A stretch of DNA of 64,000 bases, from the NCBI GenBank assembly GCA_028023455.1, contig JAQFVV010000001.1, positions 27,270,426 to 27,334,425 on the forward strand, read 5' to 3'. Shown here in pieces: positions 48,702-60,948 of the stretch (position 1 is the stretch's first letter; each line of letters opens with the position of its first letter). The DNA is from Epiperipatus broadwayi. Lineage: Eukaryota > Onychophora > Udeonychophora > Euonychophora > Peripatidae. Under the pieces are notes generated by a model. That model was not told the origin of the DNA. It worked only from the letters and a program-made list of their open reading frames with translations, and ran no database searches. A program made the translations under genes and the position numbers.

Positions 48702-50399
48702 GTTAGTTTTTGTTTTTACGTTTTTTTTAAACTATTCTATGCAATATATTTATATTGCACCTAATATAAATTTGCCCTTTTAAATTATTTTTATGATTTT
48801 TAAGTATTACTATTCGTTACATTTGTTAAGTTCTAAGTAACAAACTGGGATTATTCTGTAAATAGATTGATCTTCCTGCTGTGGTTTATTGAATTAATAC
48901 TAAACTACAATAATATTATCAATGGTTTATTTTAAATTATATTACTGTAGTGGAAAGATTTAAGTAAAATATATTATTAAAATTTATATTTATTTATTTA
49001 ATAATGTAATTTTTGTAAGCAATAAAAATTATATTTATTTTTGTTTGGTTTGATTATACGATTATTTGCTTAGGAGGTCATATAATATTTAGATGTTTGA
49101 GTGATAAAGTGCATCACAGTTGTGTTCAATTGACATAAATGTTTTGTTTTTTTCCTTAGTTAGAATGAATCCAGGAATTTTTGCCTTTCATTCTGTTATT
49201 CTTATCACTGATCTAAACTGCTCGGGATTTCCTAGAGAAAATGCTTTGTTATTAAAAATTTATACAATATACAAAACTTATATATATTAGTTATTAAATA
49301 GATTTTTATGTTACAAAGAGTTTTAAAAATATTATTTTTTTCATGGTGATAGATCTTTATAAAAAGAATAGCTTTGGTTTTATGAATTAATCGGCCTAAC
49401 TATCAGTTATCAGTCAAAAAGCAAAAACCACATATCAAATTATTCATAATTATTTTGCTTTTAAGATCACTAGTAAATTTTTTTTTCTCATAAACTTTTC
49501 TTATATCTTCTATGCACATACCTCTCTGATTCTTGCTCTATTTTTCAAATATTCGTCAATATTTTTTTTTAAAATCATTATTTAATCTTCTTTCTTCCAT
49601 CATGTCTTATACAATTCTTCTGCTAAGTGAATACTCAATCTAGTTTCTCTTTTTTTCCACAATTTTTTATTATTTTTTTTATTCTTTTCAATATTTTTTA
49701 TTTTCGATCTTAGTTTTCTAAATTATTTTTTTCCATTCTTTTCCAAATTTACACATTTAAAACTTTATTTTTTTTTTTTAGTTGTTGTGTTTTTGCTTTT
49801 TGTCAAGGTATACTTGTAATAAAATATTTATTAGTCTCTTTCTTAGGTTTAATTTTGATGGTCCACTAAGTAACTTACTACTTTTATTAAAAATTATTTT
49901 CACTTTTGAAATTTTCATTTTACTTTTCTTCCACCATCACAAGTAGTAATCATTGATTAGGGAGATATACATATTAATACAAAGTTGGAGAATATCAACA
50001 GTTGATATTTTTAATTTTCAGAAATACTCCCTAGAATTTAAATTAGATTTTACTAATCATTTTAAAATATAAATACGCTTTGAAGATTGTTCAGATTTAA
50101 ATAAGTTCAATAAAATGATGGTTGCTCTACTAAGAAAATTCACACTGATAGTGGGAACAGAAAGCATCCTTTTACTAGTAAACTGAGATAAGACAGTGCA
50201 TGCATAAAAGAACAAATATTAAAATATTAATTATTATCCATTTAGAAAAACTGATTACTGTATATGGAATTTTATAAAATGGTATAGAAAATAAATAATG
50301 AACCATACTTATGAAACGGCAAAGAAAGCTGTATAATAGAATAACAGACACATAGAAATAAAAGATATAATGGAAGAAAATATACATTATTAAGAAAAA

Positions 50400-51500
50400 A
50401 ATGATTCTATTATGAAATGTCTGGAAGAATTCTACAAAAAAACTGTATAGTAATTAAGAATAAGAAATGAAAGTAAGTCCTCTAATTATGATAAATCTCC
50501 TAAAATGCTACTTGTTTTAAAAGAAGAGGTAGGGCAAATAAGAAATGTATGAAGAATAGAAAAGCTCCGAAAAATAATGTGAGATGAAATTGTGAAATTG
50601 TTCACCAAGCTATTTACAAATATCTAAATGATAAGACTATATCACATATTTAAGATGAAAAAGGAAATATTATAAAATGCAGGTTTATTAATTTTATATT
50701 AGATCTGTGTAAGATTTTTTTATTTATTAAGATCATTATAAATCATCTATAAAGAACATTGGAATTAAACAAATCAAGGTACAAACTAGATTTAAAATTA
50801 TAGTAATTATATCATAATGAATCATATTCAAGTTATTAAGATAAATTATAGAAAAGATCAATGATTTTGAATTTTTATTTTCCATTCGACATTATAAGCA
50901 TTTCTACTGTTATTAATGGTTTGTATCATTATGACATAAGCCCAATATATTGCTAAATTCTTGGAGTATTTCTTATAACACAATAGGAATGATCATATTT
51001 TTTGCTGACATTAAGAAAATTAATGTTGCTGAGGATAATTGATAGGGTGATTTCATCTCACTAAAGCTATTAAAACTGTTTTATTGAAAGTATTTTGTTG
51101 GTTAAAATTAGAAGGAAAGGAATAAAAATAAATGGAGTTCACATAAATTATCTAGATTTTGTAAAAGATATCGCTTGATTCCCAATACTATTTTGGAGTT
51201 ACAGAAAATATTACAAGATCTGTCAGATGAACATAAAAAAATAGAATTAAAGATAAATGTTAAAAAGCTTAAAATAATATTCAATAGCTTTTCAAAAAAA
51301 GAGAAAATAAAGATTGATAAAGTGCTTTTTAAATAACTTAATATTAACCAGAAATTTATCTGTTTACTAAAAAATAAATATATTTTTAACAAATTTATTC
51401 TATCTCTGCTTACAAGGGTTGAAAAATATCTAGAAAAATATCATGTATGGTATGAATATATAATGAAATAAGGCAGTTTTCTGGAATGATTTGGAGGAAA
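50400..51500 (+). pseudogene. RTE-clade retrotransposon fragment (reverse transcriptase)
   Basis: On the + strand, pieces in several frames follow the RTE order. MKCLEEFYKK near 50416 precedes the palm. KNRKAPKNNV near 50548 is the motif that usually reads KAPG.D. QGDFIS near 51039 is the RT motif usually reading RQGD.ISP. INGVHINYLDFVKDI near 51140 corresponds to the FADDI catalytic box, with both catalytic aspartates disturbed or shifted. LQKILQDLSDEHKK then KINVKKLK near 51200-51260 match the thumb (LQ.ML..L...S...GL..N..KTK). Only the RT survives. It points opposite to the RTE copy at 52140-55390. Confidence 0.7.
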
Positions 51501-52139
51501 GAAGCTTTGCAAGTTCTTGAGAAACCAGATTTAAGTCTGAAAGATTTTCATTCTGCAGCAGATTGATATACACAGACATCAGACATATAATAGCTATTTG
51601 CATTGCTATATCTTATTTAATAATTTGCCTTTATATTTTAATATGAATAAAACTAATTAAGAGATCAAACTGTTTACTATAAACAGGAGAAAATTCCCAT
51701 AAGAACATAAATACATGTTATTTTAAAAAAACAATTTTTAAAAATATTTTTTGTAAAACAAAACATTAATAAAGGAATCAAAATCTATAAAGTTGAGCTA
51801 AATGGTTAATATTTCAGCAACAAGTTAGAATTGCAGAAGTTGAATAGTTGGAATTAATAATAGTAGAGTGAAATCTCACTTGAGAATAGAATTACGGCTG
51901 AAGAACTTGCTGTATGAAGGAATAGAAAGAAAATTACTTATGAATCCACTGTTTTCCTGTATGGAGATAAAATATAGATTCAAAAAACCATCGGCCTTAG
52001 CTGCAATTATGCAGAGATTTATGAAAACCTATTAAGTTATAAGTGAATAACTACATATTGTAGCTAATTATGATCTTATATTTGTTGTGTATAGCCAAGA
52101 AATAAAATATTATAAATATCATCATTGTCAACCATTATT

Positions 52140-55100
52140 AATTTACTGCAGAATGAAGGTTTCTTTAAGTTGAATCCATTTTCTCCGATCTCTAGCTTCT
52201 CTTCTCTACATCACCCCTGCACGCTTTCTTATTTCATCTATCCATCTCATATGTTGTCTATTTGTGGGTCTTTTACAATCTCTTGGAATCCAGTTTAAGA
52301 TTTCAATTGTCCATCTATTATCATTTCTTCTAGGAATATGTCCAATCCATATCCACTTCAGTTTTTTAATTCTTTCAACCATGTCAGTAACACTTGTTTG
52401 TTCTCTTACCCATATATTGCATTTTCGATTTCTTGTTACTCCTAACATGCATCTCTCCATACTTCTTTGAGTGACGTGAAGTCTCTGTATTGCTCTTCTA
52501 TAAAGTGTCCAAGTTTCTGATCCATAAGTAAGAACTGGTAAAACACATTTATTAAAAAACCTTCCATTTCAAACACCTAGGCATATTTCCTTTTAGTATT
52601 AAGTTATTTCTATCAGACAAGTTCAATTCTATGATTAATTTCATCCATTATGTTTCTATTTGTAGTAATAATGTGACCAAGATATTTGCAGTTGTTAACT
52701 TCTTCTAATTCATCATAACCAATTTTTATTTTTGTCTTTTGAAAAGATCCATTGAACATTACTTTAGTTTTTTTAACATTTACCTTTAGCCCAACTTTCT
52801 TACTTTGATTTGATAAGTCCTGTAACATTTCTTGAAACTCTAAAGCATTATTTGCAAAAACAATTACATCATCTGAAAAATCTAAATGACTTAAATAATC
52901 TCCATTTACTTTTACTCTTTTAGCTTCCCATTTTAATCCACAAAATACTTATTGCAGTACTGCTGTAAAAAGTTTTGGATATATGGAATCACCCTGTCTT
53001 ACACCCTTCTCAATGTTAACCTTCCTATTATCATTACGTAATCTAATTGTTGCTGTTGCATTTTTATAAATATTCTTCAGAATATGACAATATCCTGGGT
53101 CTATACCTTGATGACCCAATGCTTTAATCACTGAAGAAATATTTATAGAATCAAATGCCTTTATATAATCTACAAATCCAAGGCATAATGACAATTCATG
53201 TTCATTGGTCCTTTCTATAATTTCTCTCAATACCTGGATATGGTCTACTGTACTAAAACCACTTTTAAATCCAGGTTGTTCTCTTGGTTGGTTGAAATCC
53301 AATGTTTTCTGTAGGCAAGTTTATCTTGGTAAAAATTTTGTATAAAATTGATAAAAGGCTGATAGGTTTACAATTTCTAATATTTTTTTTATCACCTTTT
53401 TAAAATATTAATATTAATACTGCATTCTTTCAATTATTTGATGCATCTTTATCATTTAGACATTTGGTATATAACTTTGCCAAAATTTTTTATATTTCTT
53501 CATTTGCTTCTTTCAATATTTCAATTATAATTCCATCATTATCTAGAGTTTTTTCTTTCTTCATAAATTTAATTGCATGTCTAATTTTTTCATTTAAAAT
53601 CCTGAGCAATTCAGAAGATATAGTATAATTTTGCCAAAATTTTTTCTATTTCTTCACCTGCTTTTTTCAATATATCGATTATAATTCCATCATTACCTAG
53701 ACCTTTTCCTTTCTTCATAAATGTAATTGCATGTCTCACTTCTTCATTTAAAATTCTGGGCAATTCAGAAGATATAAGAGATGTAAGAGGTACTTGTTCT
53801 TTATTAACATATAATTCTTTTATAGAACTCTTTTACCCATTTCATGATGTCATCTCTCTTTTTAGTAACAGTTGCATCTTTTTTTTTAATTGCAGATATA
53901 AGTTTACTACCAAGAGAAAAATGTTGTTTTACACTCTTTATTTTCTTCTACAGCCTTTCCCTGCTGACTCACAATTATACTTTCTTATAAGATTATCAAC
54001 TGTTTTTCGTACAATTTTACAAAATTCGAGATATTCAATCCTTTTTAATGCATCATTTTTATATATCTTCATATTCTTTCTTTTTTTCATTAATTCTCTA
54101 GTCACAGTAGAAATTTTATTGTTCAATTGCTGCTTTTTTTTTTACCAGCTATCTTTGCTGCAGTTTTTAAAAATGCATCAGTTATTTTCTTATTAATTTC
54201 ATCCAAATCTGAATCATGTTCAAAATTTACTAATACTTGAAATTGATTTGTAAGTTCTAATTTAAATTCATTAGAATGTTTCTGAAGATTAGGAGTATCA
54301 ACTGCAAATATTGTTTTTCTTAACAATTTTTGTCTCTAGTTTTACATTAACATGTACATTACATCTTACTAATTGATGATCACTACCCAAGTTAAATTTA
54401 TTAAGAACATTATAATCTTGAAATATGTATTTTCTGTTAGTCAAAATATAATCTAATTCTGCTGTACCTTCATTTAGATGCTTCCATGTCCATTTCCTTT
54501 TAACATTTTTCTCAAAAAAAGAATTCATAATATAAAGTTTATTTTTCTACAAACTCTGTAAGTCTATATCCTCTATCATTTCTATTACCATAACCAAATT
54601 TACCTATAGAACTTTCATTTTTCATTTGTTTATCAATTCTAGCATTAAAGTCTTCCATAACAATTTTAAAATGTTGTTTAGTCTGAACTAAAGTCTTTTG
54701 TACATCCGTCATCACTATGAGAACTTGTTGGGGCATAAACCTGAATTATCTGCATTTGGTTTCTACTATTATCTTGCCACCAATCCTGCTCCACTTGTAC
54801 TTCCAATATTTGTGTATTTGTAGTAGAGTACATGTCGACTTTTTAAATCAATTGTCATTTTACTTTCTCTTCTAACTTCACAAAGTCCAATAATGTCCTA
54901 TTTAATATAAGACAGTTCTTCCAATTCTTGCAATCTTTTTCACTTGAAAATGATCTGCAATTGTAAGTACCTAAATAAAAAGTTGTAATCAAATGGCAGC
55001 CTGGGTCCACAATCAGAGGAGTCTTAGCATCCTCCACCTTCGACCACCAACCGCTGCCTTGACGAGCCTCCTGGAAATAAAAGCCATGATTCATTTTTGT

Positions 55101-55390
55101 CTGTCATAATTGTATATATCTACTAGAAAATTTTTTTTCATTCACACACATCTTCTCAGGCTACTGAGAAGAAAGACCATAGAGTTTTTTTGATCTTAAA
55201 CTCTGAGGTAAAAACCCAATAAAGTGACCATGTTTGGCTAATGCGTGTTGGTCAGAAGCCCATTCGTGTTCATATACTATATGAATAATCACATAGCAAT
55301 AACAGCTACAGTGGCAAGAACGTATGGAGTGGACATTAAGAATTTGTCCTGCCCAGTTTCTTTAAGGCCTCCAAGAGAAATCAAAGAGTT
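52140..55390 (-). pseudogene. RTE-clade non-LTR retrotransposon, near full length but broken
   Basis: Reading the minus strand from the right: an untranslated start (55390-55100); then the apurinic endonuclease, with LGTYNCRSF near 54970 (first catalytic box) and DFNARIDKQM...FGYGNRNDRGYRL at about 54550-54650; then the RT, with GFKSGFSTVDHIQVLREII, FVDYIKAFDSI (motif A) and GVRQGDSIYPKLF (motif B) at 52949-53302. Next come the thumb (VGLKVNVKKTKVMFNGS, 52613-52828) and the RTE-typical tail (WIGHIPRRNDNRWT...RWIDEIRKRAG, 52206-52460). The motif C catalytic aspartates fall in the gap between frames near 52870. Many stops and frameshifts show it is inactive. Such elements copy by target-primed reverse transcription. 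Confidence 0.88.
53478..53785 (-). repeat. 154-bp tandem duplication inside the RTE ORF
   Basis: Two diverged units, starting at TTGCCAAAATTTTTT (53477 and 53631), share the following TTTCTTCA..TGCTT.TTTCAATAT and CATTTAAAAT.CTG.GCAATTCAGAAGATATA over their whole length. The unit length is not a multiple of three, so in an intact ORF it would have shifted the frame. Divergence between units suggests it is as old as the insertion, or inherited from the source copy. Confidence 0.85.
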
Positions 55391-55503
55391 TCTTTTCAGT
55401 TAACAACTATATAAATATATAATAATAGTTTTTTTGGGTTAAGCTGTGTATTATTTTGATTTGTCATGAAAACATTAAATGTAATATTAATAATTATACA
55501 TAA

Positions 55504-56290
55504 AAAATCTTTTCGGCACATGATTTTGTGTCCTTTTCAATTGTTAAGCATGTTTTGCAATATTAATCAATTATTGCAGATAGAAGACTATTTTTCTATA
55601 ATGAAACTAAAATAATGATACAATAAAACATGAATACATAGTATAAAATTATAATACAGAGATTCAATAAAAGTTGAAAGAATTGTTTGTATAACATAAC
55701 AATTTACAGAATAAATAAAACATACCCTATACACTATCTTATTATATAATTTTCCATTCATTTTTAATTGACCAGTTATTAACTAGATTTATTGAAATTT
55801 TGTAAATATTCATACTACTCTTCAAGTTACGCTTAATATAATGCTTTATATATTTGTTTTTCTTTTGGATCTAGCATAATTTAAAGATTTAATATTTTTT
55901 CTAGTATCTATTTTATATTCATATATTAAGTAATGAATGTACAAAGAAGAATTACCATTTCATGTATTAATTGCATTGTTACATTTTTTGGCTCTTATTT
56001 CTAGTAAATGTTTCCTTGTATGATTGTAGTAAATAATATTGCAATGGTCACAATTTTATTTACTAATTTTTATTTGTTCTGTATATTGTTATGTTATATA
56101 GATAATTATTTCAACTTTTATTGAATCTCTGTATCATAATTTTGTTCTGTTTTATTCATGATTATTTTATTATTGTGATTTTGTGTTCATTATAGAATAC
56201 CAGATAGTGATCCATCTGCAATAATTCGTTAATATTAGAGTAGATGTTTAACATTTGAAAAGGACACAAAACCATGTGATGAAAAAGACC
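55504..56290. mobile_element. Palindromic MITE in IDE intron 1
   Basis: The left arm (about 55504-55760) and right arm (about 56040-56290) are inverted copies. Terminal CTTTT.....CACATG.TTTTGTGTCCTTTTCAA matches the reverse complement of the right end, and TCAATAAAAGTTGAAA at 55665-55680 matches TTTCAACTTTTATTGA at 56109-56124. There is no open frame. It is a foldback-type MITE; the superfamily cannot be told because the target duplication is hidden in AT-rich flanks. Confidence 0.75.
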
Positions 56291-57135
56291 TATTATGTTT
56301 AAATTATTATATATATATATACATAGTTGTCATATATAATATTTTTATTATTTATTGTAATTTATATGGAAAAACCTCCCCAGCATAATGGACTTCATTA
56401 ATTTTCATTTTTGATAATAAAATGGTAGGTGATACTTCATAAGTTAATTAAATAAAAACTGCTCATTGCAATATTTTTGGTAGTTATAATTTGATTTAAT
56501 AGAAGTGTATTAGAAGGATACTAAAGTATTTATCACAACTATTTATATAGCATTGGTCAAATGTTCTTGACACTAAAAAATTATATTAAAATTATCTGTA
56601 CACTATATCAGCATAATTTATATTTGTTGTTAGGACTATATAAAGTGTTTTTTTTTTTTTTTTTTACACTATTAGTTTATTACGTAGTGTGAGTTTACTT
56701 CTTTGCTGGGAGGAATATTTTTCATATTTAGTTTTCTTTCACAACTGATTTTATTAAATGTTTCACTTTTCAAAAACTTTTGATATTAGGCCAAAGAATT
56801 ATTATAACTTGGTGAATGAGGTTTTAAATGACATATTGAATAATCACTCACATAACAGATTTCAATTTAAAAAAAAAAACCCAGCCAAGATAAGTAGATT
56901 TTTGGAATAGAATAGTCATTTACTCTATGATTGTCATTATTATTTTAATAGCACAGTCACTTGTTTTGCTTCTGAAACAAAGTATCAAAAACGTTTTTGA
57001 TTTGGCACCAATAAAATGGTTACATATTATGATCATAGTACATATAGTTTTTTTAAAAATATCTTTTTAAAATATATCTGGAATTTTGGATTCATTGTAT
57101 TAATCTGAATGAAATATTTGATTTTTTTTTTTAAG

Positions 57136-57212
57136 GTCACATGTCAGATCCTTTTGATCTTCCTGGGCTGGCTCATTTTTGCGAACATATGCTGTTTTTG
57201 GGTACAGAGAAG
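57136..57212 (+). CDS. IDE: Insulin-degrading enzyme, second coding exon with zinc-binding motif
   Basis: The 77-bp exon starts after TTTTAAG and completes the split glycine codon left by the exon at 48542-48701, then encodes 25 further residues to the donor AAG|GTACAA at 57212/57213. It reads [20 protein letters not shown] and LGTEK. HFCEH is the inverted zincin motif HxxEH of M16 peptidases: the two histidines bind zinc and the glutamate is the catalytic base. The exon matches the human exon carrying [25 protein letters not shown], and the [15 protein letters not shown] form is typical of invertebrate IDEs. The next exon (YP.EN.Y...) was not found before the window ends, so the following intron exceeds 6.7 kb. 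Confidence 0.95.
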
Positions 57213-58222
57213 GTACAAATTTTATTGTTTTGTGTTAGAAAGTGTATCTAAAAAATATTTCCTTTTTTTTTTTTTTACAAAAATCATCAATGGTAATATT
57301 GTTTTATTATTATATGGATTCTAAATCTATCTCTTATTTTTATTAATAAAATTATTTTATTATTAATTAAATGCTAATAGAAGTATAAGTTTATACATTT
57401 GTAAGGCAAATATATTTGTATTTTCAGCAAAGTGTTTGCAGAGTAAAAATAGAAAACTTAATTGTTAAACATTCTATTTTATACTTGTTAATATTTATGA
57501 TTATTTCTTTTTGAAAAAAAAAAAACATAAAACAAATAAAACAAAATTAAAAAATGATTGTGTGGATATATTATTTTTCCTTTTAAAATAGCATTAAAAT
57601 ACTTTTTATTTTTTTAAGATTTTTTTTTTTTGATATTTTTTCTTTTTGACTCTGAATTTTATTATTTTTTCTTTGTCTGAATTAAACTTTGAAAAATAAA
57701 AACTAGAAGGAAAAAAGTGAAAGAAAAATCATTTTATGTCACTTTTAATTATACAAATGTAATAATAAGCTTAATTTTAAATTAGTATGTAAAGAAACAT
57801 TGTGTCAATTTTTTTAAAAAATAATTAGTGAAATTGTTATTAATGGATATTTTTATTTAATTTAATGTATTCTCAGCGTTCTACAATTTTAATCTTGAAA
57901 ATTATATTTTTAAATATAATTATAGTTTTCTATCATTACCATTTTAAAACATTTGTGGAATAAATTAAATACAGATTTGAAATTAAAATATTAATTTTTA
58001 TTATTACATATTTAATTTGATTAATATATATAATTATTAAAGTTTCTTAATTATTAATAGTGATATTTTGTTTTTGTTTAACAATATTTAGTGAGTGGGT
58101 ATTCTTGAGTAAACTGATTACTGGAACTAATCTTTAATAATATTGTTATATAAATACTAAAAAAAAAAAAAGTTAACGCAGTGTTTTGACTGGTTTGTGA
58201 AATAAATAAACTTACCTGAATG
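57213..58222 (+). other. Start of IDE intron 2, AT-rich
   Basis: From the donor at 57213 to the first LTR at 58223 I see only A/T-rich DNA and T runs, no exon and no element. Confidence 0.6.
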
Positions 58223-58606
58223 TGTGTTCATAACTGGTCAATACAAAAAATATTGTAGTCACTCTAGAAATAATGTAATGCAGAATAAGTAAATTATACA
58301 AAGTGCAAATTAATTTGGATATTCTAATTTGCATATAAGACAATAATGAAATATTTATGCAAATTAATGAGGTATTAAAAATGTCTGCAGAACTTTGAGA
58401 CAAAAGAAAAAAAAAGATGCAGCCAAAGCAGTTAGACTGAGTCAAAGATAGTTGAGTGATTAGTAAGGTGCTTGCTAAATTCGATGTAGGTGATCAGTAA
58501 ATATTATGAAAATGCTAGTGATAAAACTAATGTAGAAAGTTAATAGATTGAAATGAAGGACTTTTTAATAAAGTGTAGGAATAGAATCAAACTTTATAAA
58601 GATTCA
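58223..58606 (+). repeat. Ty3/gypsy 5' LTR
   Basis: TGTGTTCATAACTGGTCAATAC begins a unit of about 384 bp that is repeated at 60350-60948 in the same orientation, with shared blocks throughout (TATTGTAGTCACT, TAAAAATGTCTGCAGAACTTT, AAAGTGTAG.AATAGAATCAA). It ends near GATTCA at 58606. The pair frames a deleted Ty3/gypsy element. Precise ends are uncertain by a few bases. Confidence 0.75.
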
Positions 58607-60349
58607 TATGAAATTAAGACAAATTACTAGTCCATTACTGCAAACAGCAAGAAGTAATAATTACAACAGAAACCTCAGATTTTGGTATTGGTGCTTTGAT
58701 TTTGCATAATGTATTTGGAAGCGAACATCTCATTGTGTTGGCTTCTAAAACTTTTTTTATGGCTGGAAAAAACTATAACCAATTGAACAAGGAGGCTCTG
58801 GAAATTGTATTTGCAGTAAAGAAATTTCACCAATATGTTTATGGGTGATCATTCAAAATTCACATAGACTATAGACCTCAATTGGGGATATTTGAGAAAA
58901 ATAAAAAGATTTCAAATCATGCTAGTCAACATATGCTGAGATGGATACGTATTATGCTTTGAATGATTTTGAAATATTATACAGGCTGGAAAAGCAGATG
59001 ATATATGTGGATGTGCTCTCCAGAACTCCATATAAAAATACATGCAAGTTGCATATTACTGAGATTAACTATATAGACATTATGAAATTCAAAATAGTTA
59101 ACGGCAAGGTTGTTGCTGAATGGATAAGAAAATGATGAAGGCTATCAACTTGTAAAAAACTGGATTAAACATGGATGGCCCAAAGAATGACCAAGCTATA
59201 TTCTGACACAAATTTGGAATATTCAGGATACATGTGTCATGAGAATTTTGATAATAGACAGAGTATTGATTCAGCTGTGGGAAGGAAATGCATACTACAG
59301 CTATTATATCAAGGATACCTGGGCTTGTACATATGAAGGAATTAACTTGTTCATAGTTTGATGGCTGAATATGAATCTTTACATAACAGACTTTATTAAG
59401 TCTGCCAAAAAACAGTGAGGCTACCTATTGAAGAGTCAGCCTTAGTCAGGAGCCGTAAAAACTTGAAAAGGTCCACTTAGATCATGCTGAACCTTTTTGT
59501 GAACACATATTTCTAATGGTCATTGATTCGTATTCTAAATTGACAAATAGTTAATAATAAAAAATACAAACCCAAAAATTATGATAAGAGCTTTTTGCAG
59601 TGCACAGGTACCCTGAAACTATAGTAACTGACAATGGCATAGGATTCATATTAGCCATCTAAAAAACTTACTTCAAATGGGATATGGCATGTATTAACAT
59701 ATCTATACCAACCCGAATCAAAAGGAATAGCAGAAAAATTTATTCAGCATCTTAAATGCATACTGAATTGGATGGAATATATTGATATTCATGAAGTACT
59801 AACAACAATCATGTTTTATCAGCACTTTATGCCAAGACCTGTTACAAAGAAAATCCTGGAGAATTACTTATGAAGTGCTGTAAAAGAATTAATATGTCTA
59901 TACTAATCCGAGACAAGATTAAAAATGAGATAAAAAGTGACGAGGTTGAGTCTAACATAGAACAGACTGGATAAGAGATACCTTAAGAAAAAAATGCATG
60001 CCTGGGGAAATAATTAGCAATATTATCCACTCAAATATGTGAAATTAAATTGGAGAACAATAGAGTTGTAAGACGATATGTTAATCATATAAAAAAACCT
60101 TAAATACGATTGAAATTATAAATGAAAATACAGATTCAGTTATTATTCATGTTGGAAGATTCTTTAATAGATGATATTGTTAAAACAAATACATCTGCCA
60201 ACACTAAAATAAGTTAAGAGAAAAATTCTTCAATTTAAAACACACTTATATAGAACTAAATAGTGATTTATAGCCAGGACAAGAAGAAGAAACAATTGAG
60301 CAAGTAGGGTAATAATTTAATTGAGATCTGAAATAAAGTTATATATGTT
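58607..60349 (+). pseudogene. Ty3/gypsy pol remnant: RNase H and integrase only
   Basis: The internal region begins within pol. At about 58665-58850 is the RNase H domain (TSDFGIGALIL, then KNYNQLNKEALEIVFAVKKF), in the Ty3/gypsy form T.AS..G.GAVL...KNY...EKEALAIV. At about 58920-59040 is its tail leading to the chromodomain-less linker (VDVLSRTP). Integrase traces follow: VHLDHAEPF and MVIDSYSKL near 59470-59540 (first catalytic aspartate), IVTDNG near 59620 (second), and YQPESKGIAEKFIQHLKCIL near 59710 (third, glutamate). No gag, protease or RT is seen between the LTR and RNase H, so about the first two thirds of the element has been lost. Frames are broken throughout. Confidence 0.8.
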
Positions 60350-60948
60350 TGTGTTCATAATTGGTCAATACAAAATATATTGTAGTCACTTGAAATAATG
60401 AAATAATGAAATGCAGAATAAGTAAATAATTTAAAGTACAAATTAATCTAGATAATGTAATTTGCATAATGACAGTAATGAAATATTTATGTAAATTAGC
60501 AGAATTATTAAAAATGTCTGCAGAACTTTAATAAAGAGAAAAAAGAAAGATGCAATCAAAACCTGTTAGAGAGTCAGAAATAGTTGAGTGAGCAATAAGA
60601 TACTTGCTAAAGCCAATGTAGGTGAATAATAAATGCTGATGAAAATACTAGTGGAAAACTAATATTTGAAATGAAGGATTTAAAAAACAGGCAAAACTCT
60701 CCATACAGTAGTGCCACTCAGTGCAAGCCAGAGTAATCAGTGGATGCCAGAAGGTTTGTGCATAAAATCCCTATCTAGTGCCTATTCATCCAATATCTCC
60801 AGACTAGTTTCTAGCTTGTGGCTTTTGTCAGTGAGGAGCTTTGGATCTGAGAGGAGCATTGCACCTAGATCTTATGAGCAAGCATAAGAAATGGTGATCA
60901 TGTGATAAAGTGTAGTAATAGAATCAATCTCTATAAAGAATTGTTTCA
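60350..60948 (+). repeat. Ty3/gypsy 3' LTR, interrupted
   Basis: Matches the 5' LTR from TGTGTTCATAA onward to about 60680, is interrupted by about 220 bp of unrelated sequence, and resumes at GATAAAGTGTAG.AATAGAATCAA (about 60903) to end near TTCA at 60948. The two LTRs differ at many positions, so the insertion is old. Confidence 0.7.
60681..60902. mobile_element. About 220-bp insertion in the 3' LTR
   Basis: GC-richer sequence present only in the 3' LTR copy. It has no open frame of note and no recognised tRNA or 5S promoter boxes. It could be a SINE or MITE, or DNA lost from the other LTR by deletion. The second is less likely because the 5' LTR is continuous across the join. Confidence 0.55.

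Larger units (their letters stand above)
48702..57135 (+). other. IDE intron 1, packed with transposable elements
   Basis: The intron runs from GTTAGT at 48702 to TTTTTTTTTAAG at 57135, 8434 bp. It holds a decayed RTE fragment on the sense strand (50400-51500), a longer RTE element on the antisense strand (52140-55390) and a palindromic MITE (55504-56290). The rest (48702-50399, 51501-52139, 56291-57135) is AT-rich DNA without a recognisable feature. Confidence 0.85.

Noticed and set aside
51108-51392. 94-codon minus-strand frame as a gene
   Set aside because: It is the antisense shadow of the + strand RTE reverse transcriptase fragment; its hydrophobic character is that of translated A/T-rich antisense.
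53921-54196. 91-codon + strand frame as a membrane protein
   Set aside because: Antisense of the RTE element on the minus strand; the leucine/phenylalanine richness follows from T-rich DNA.
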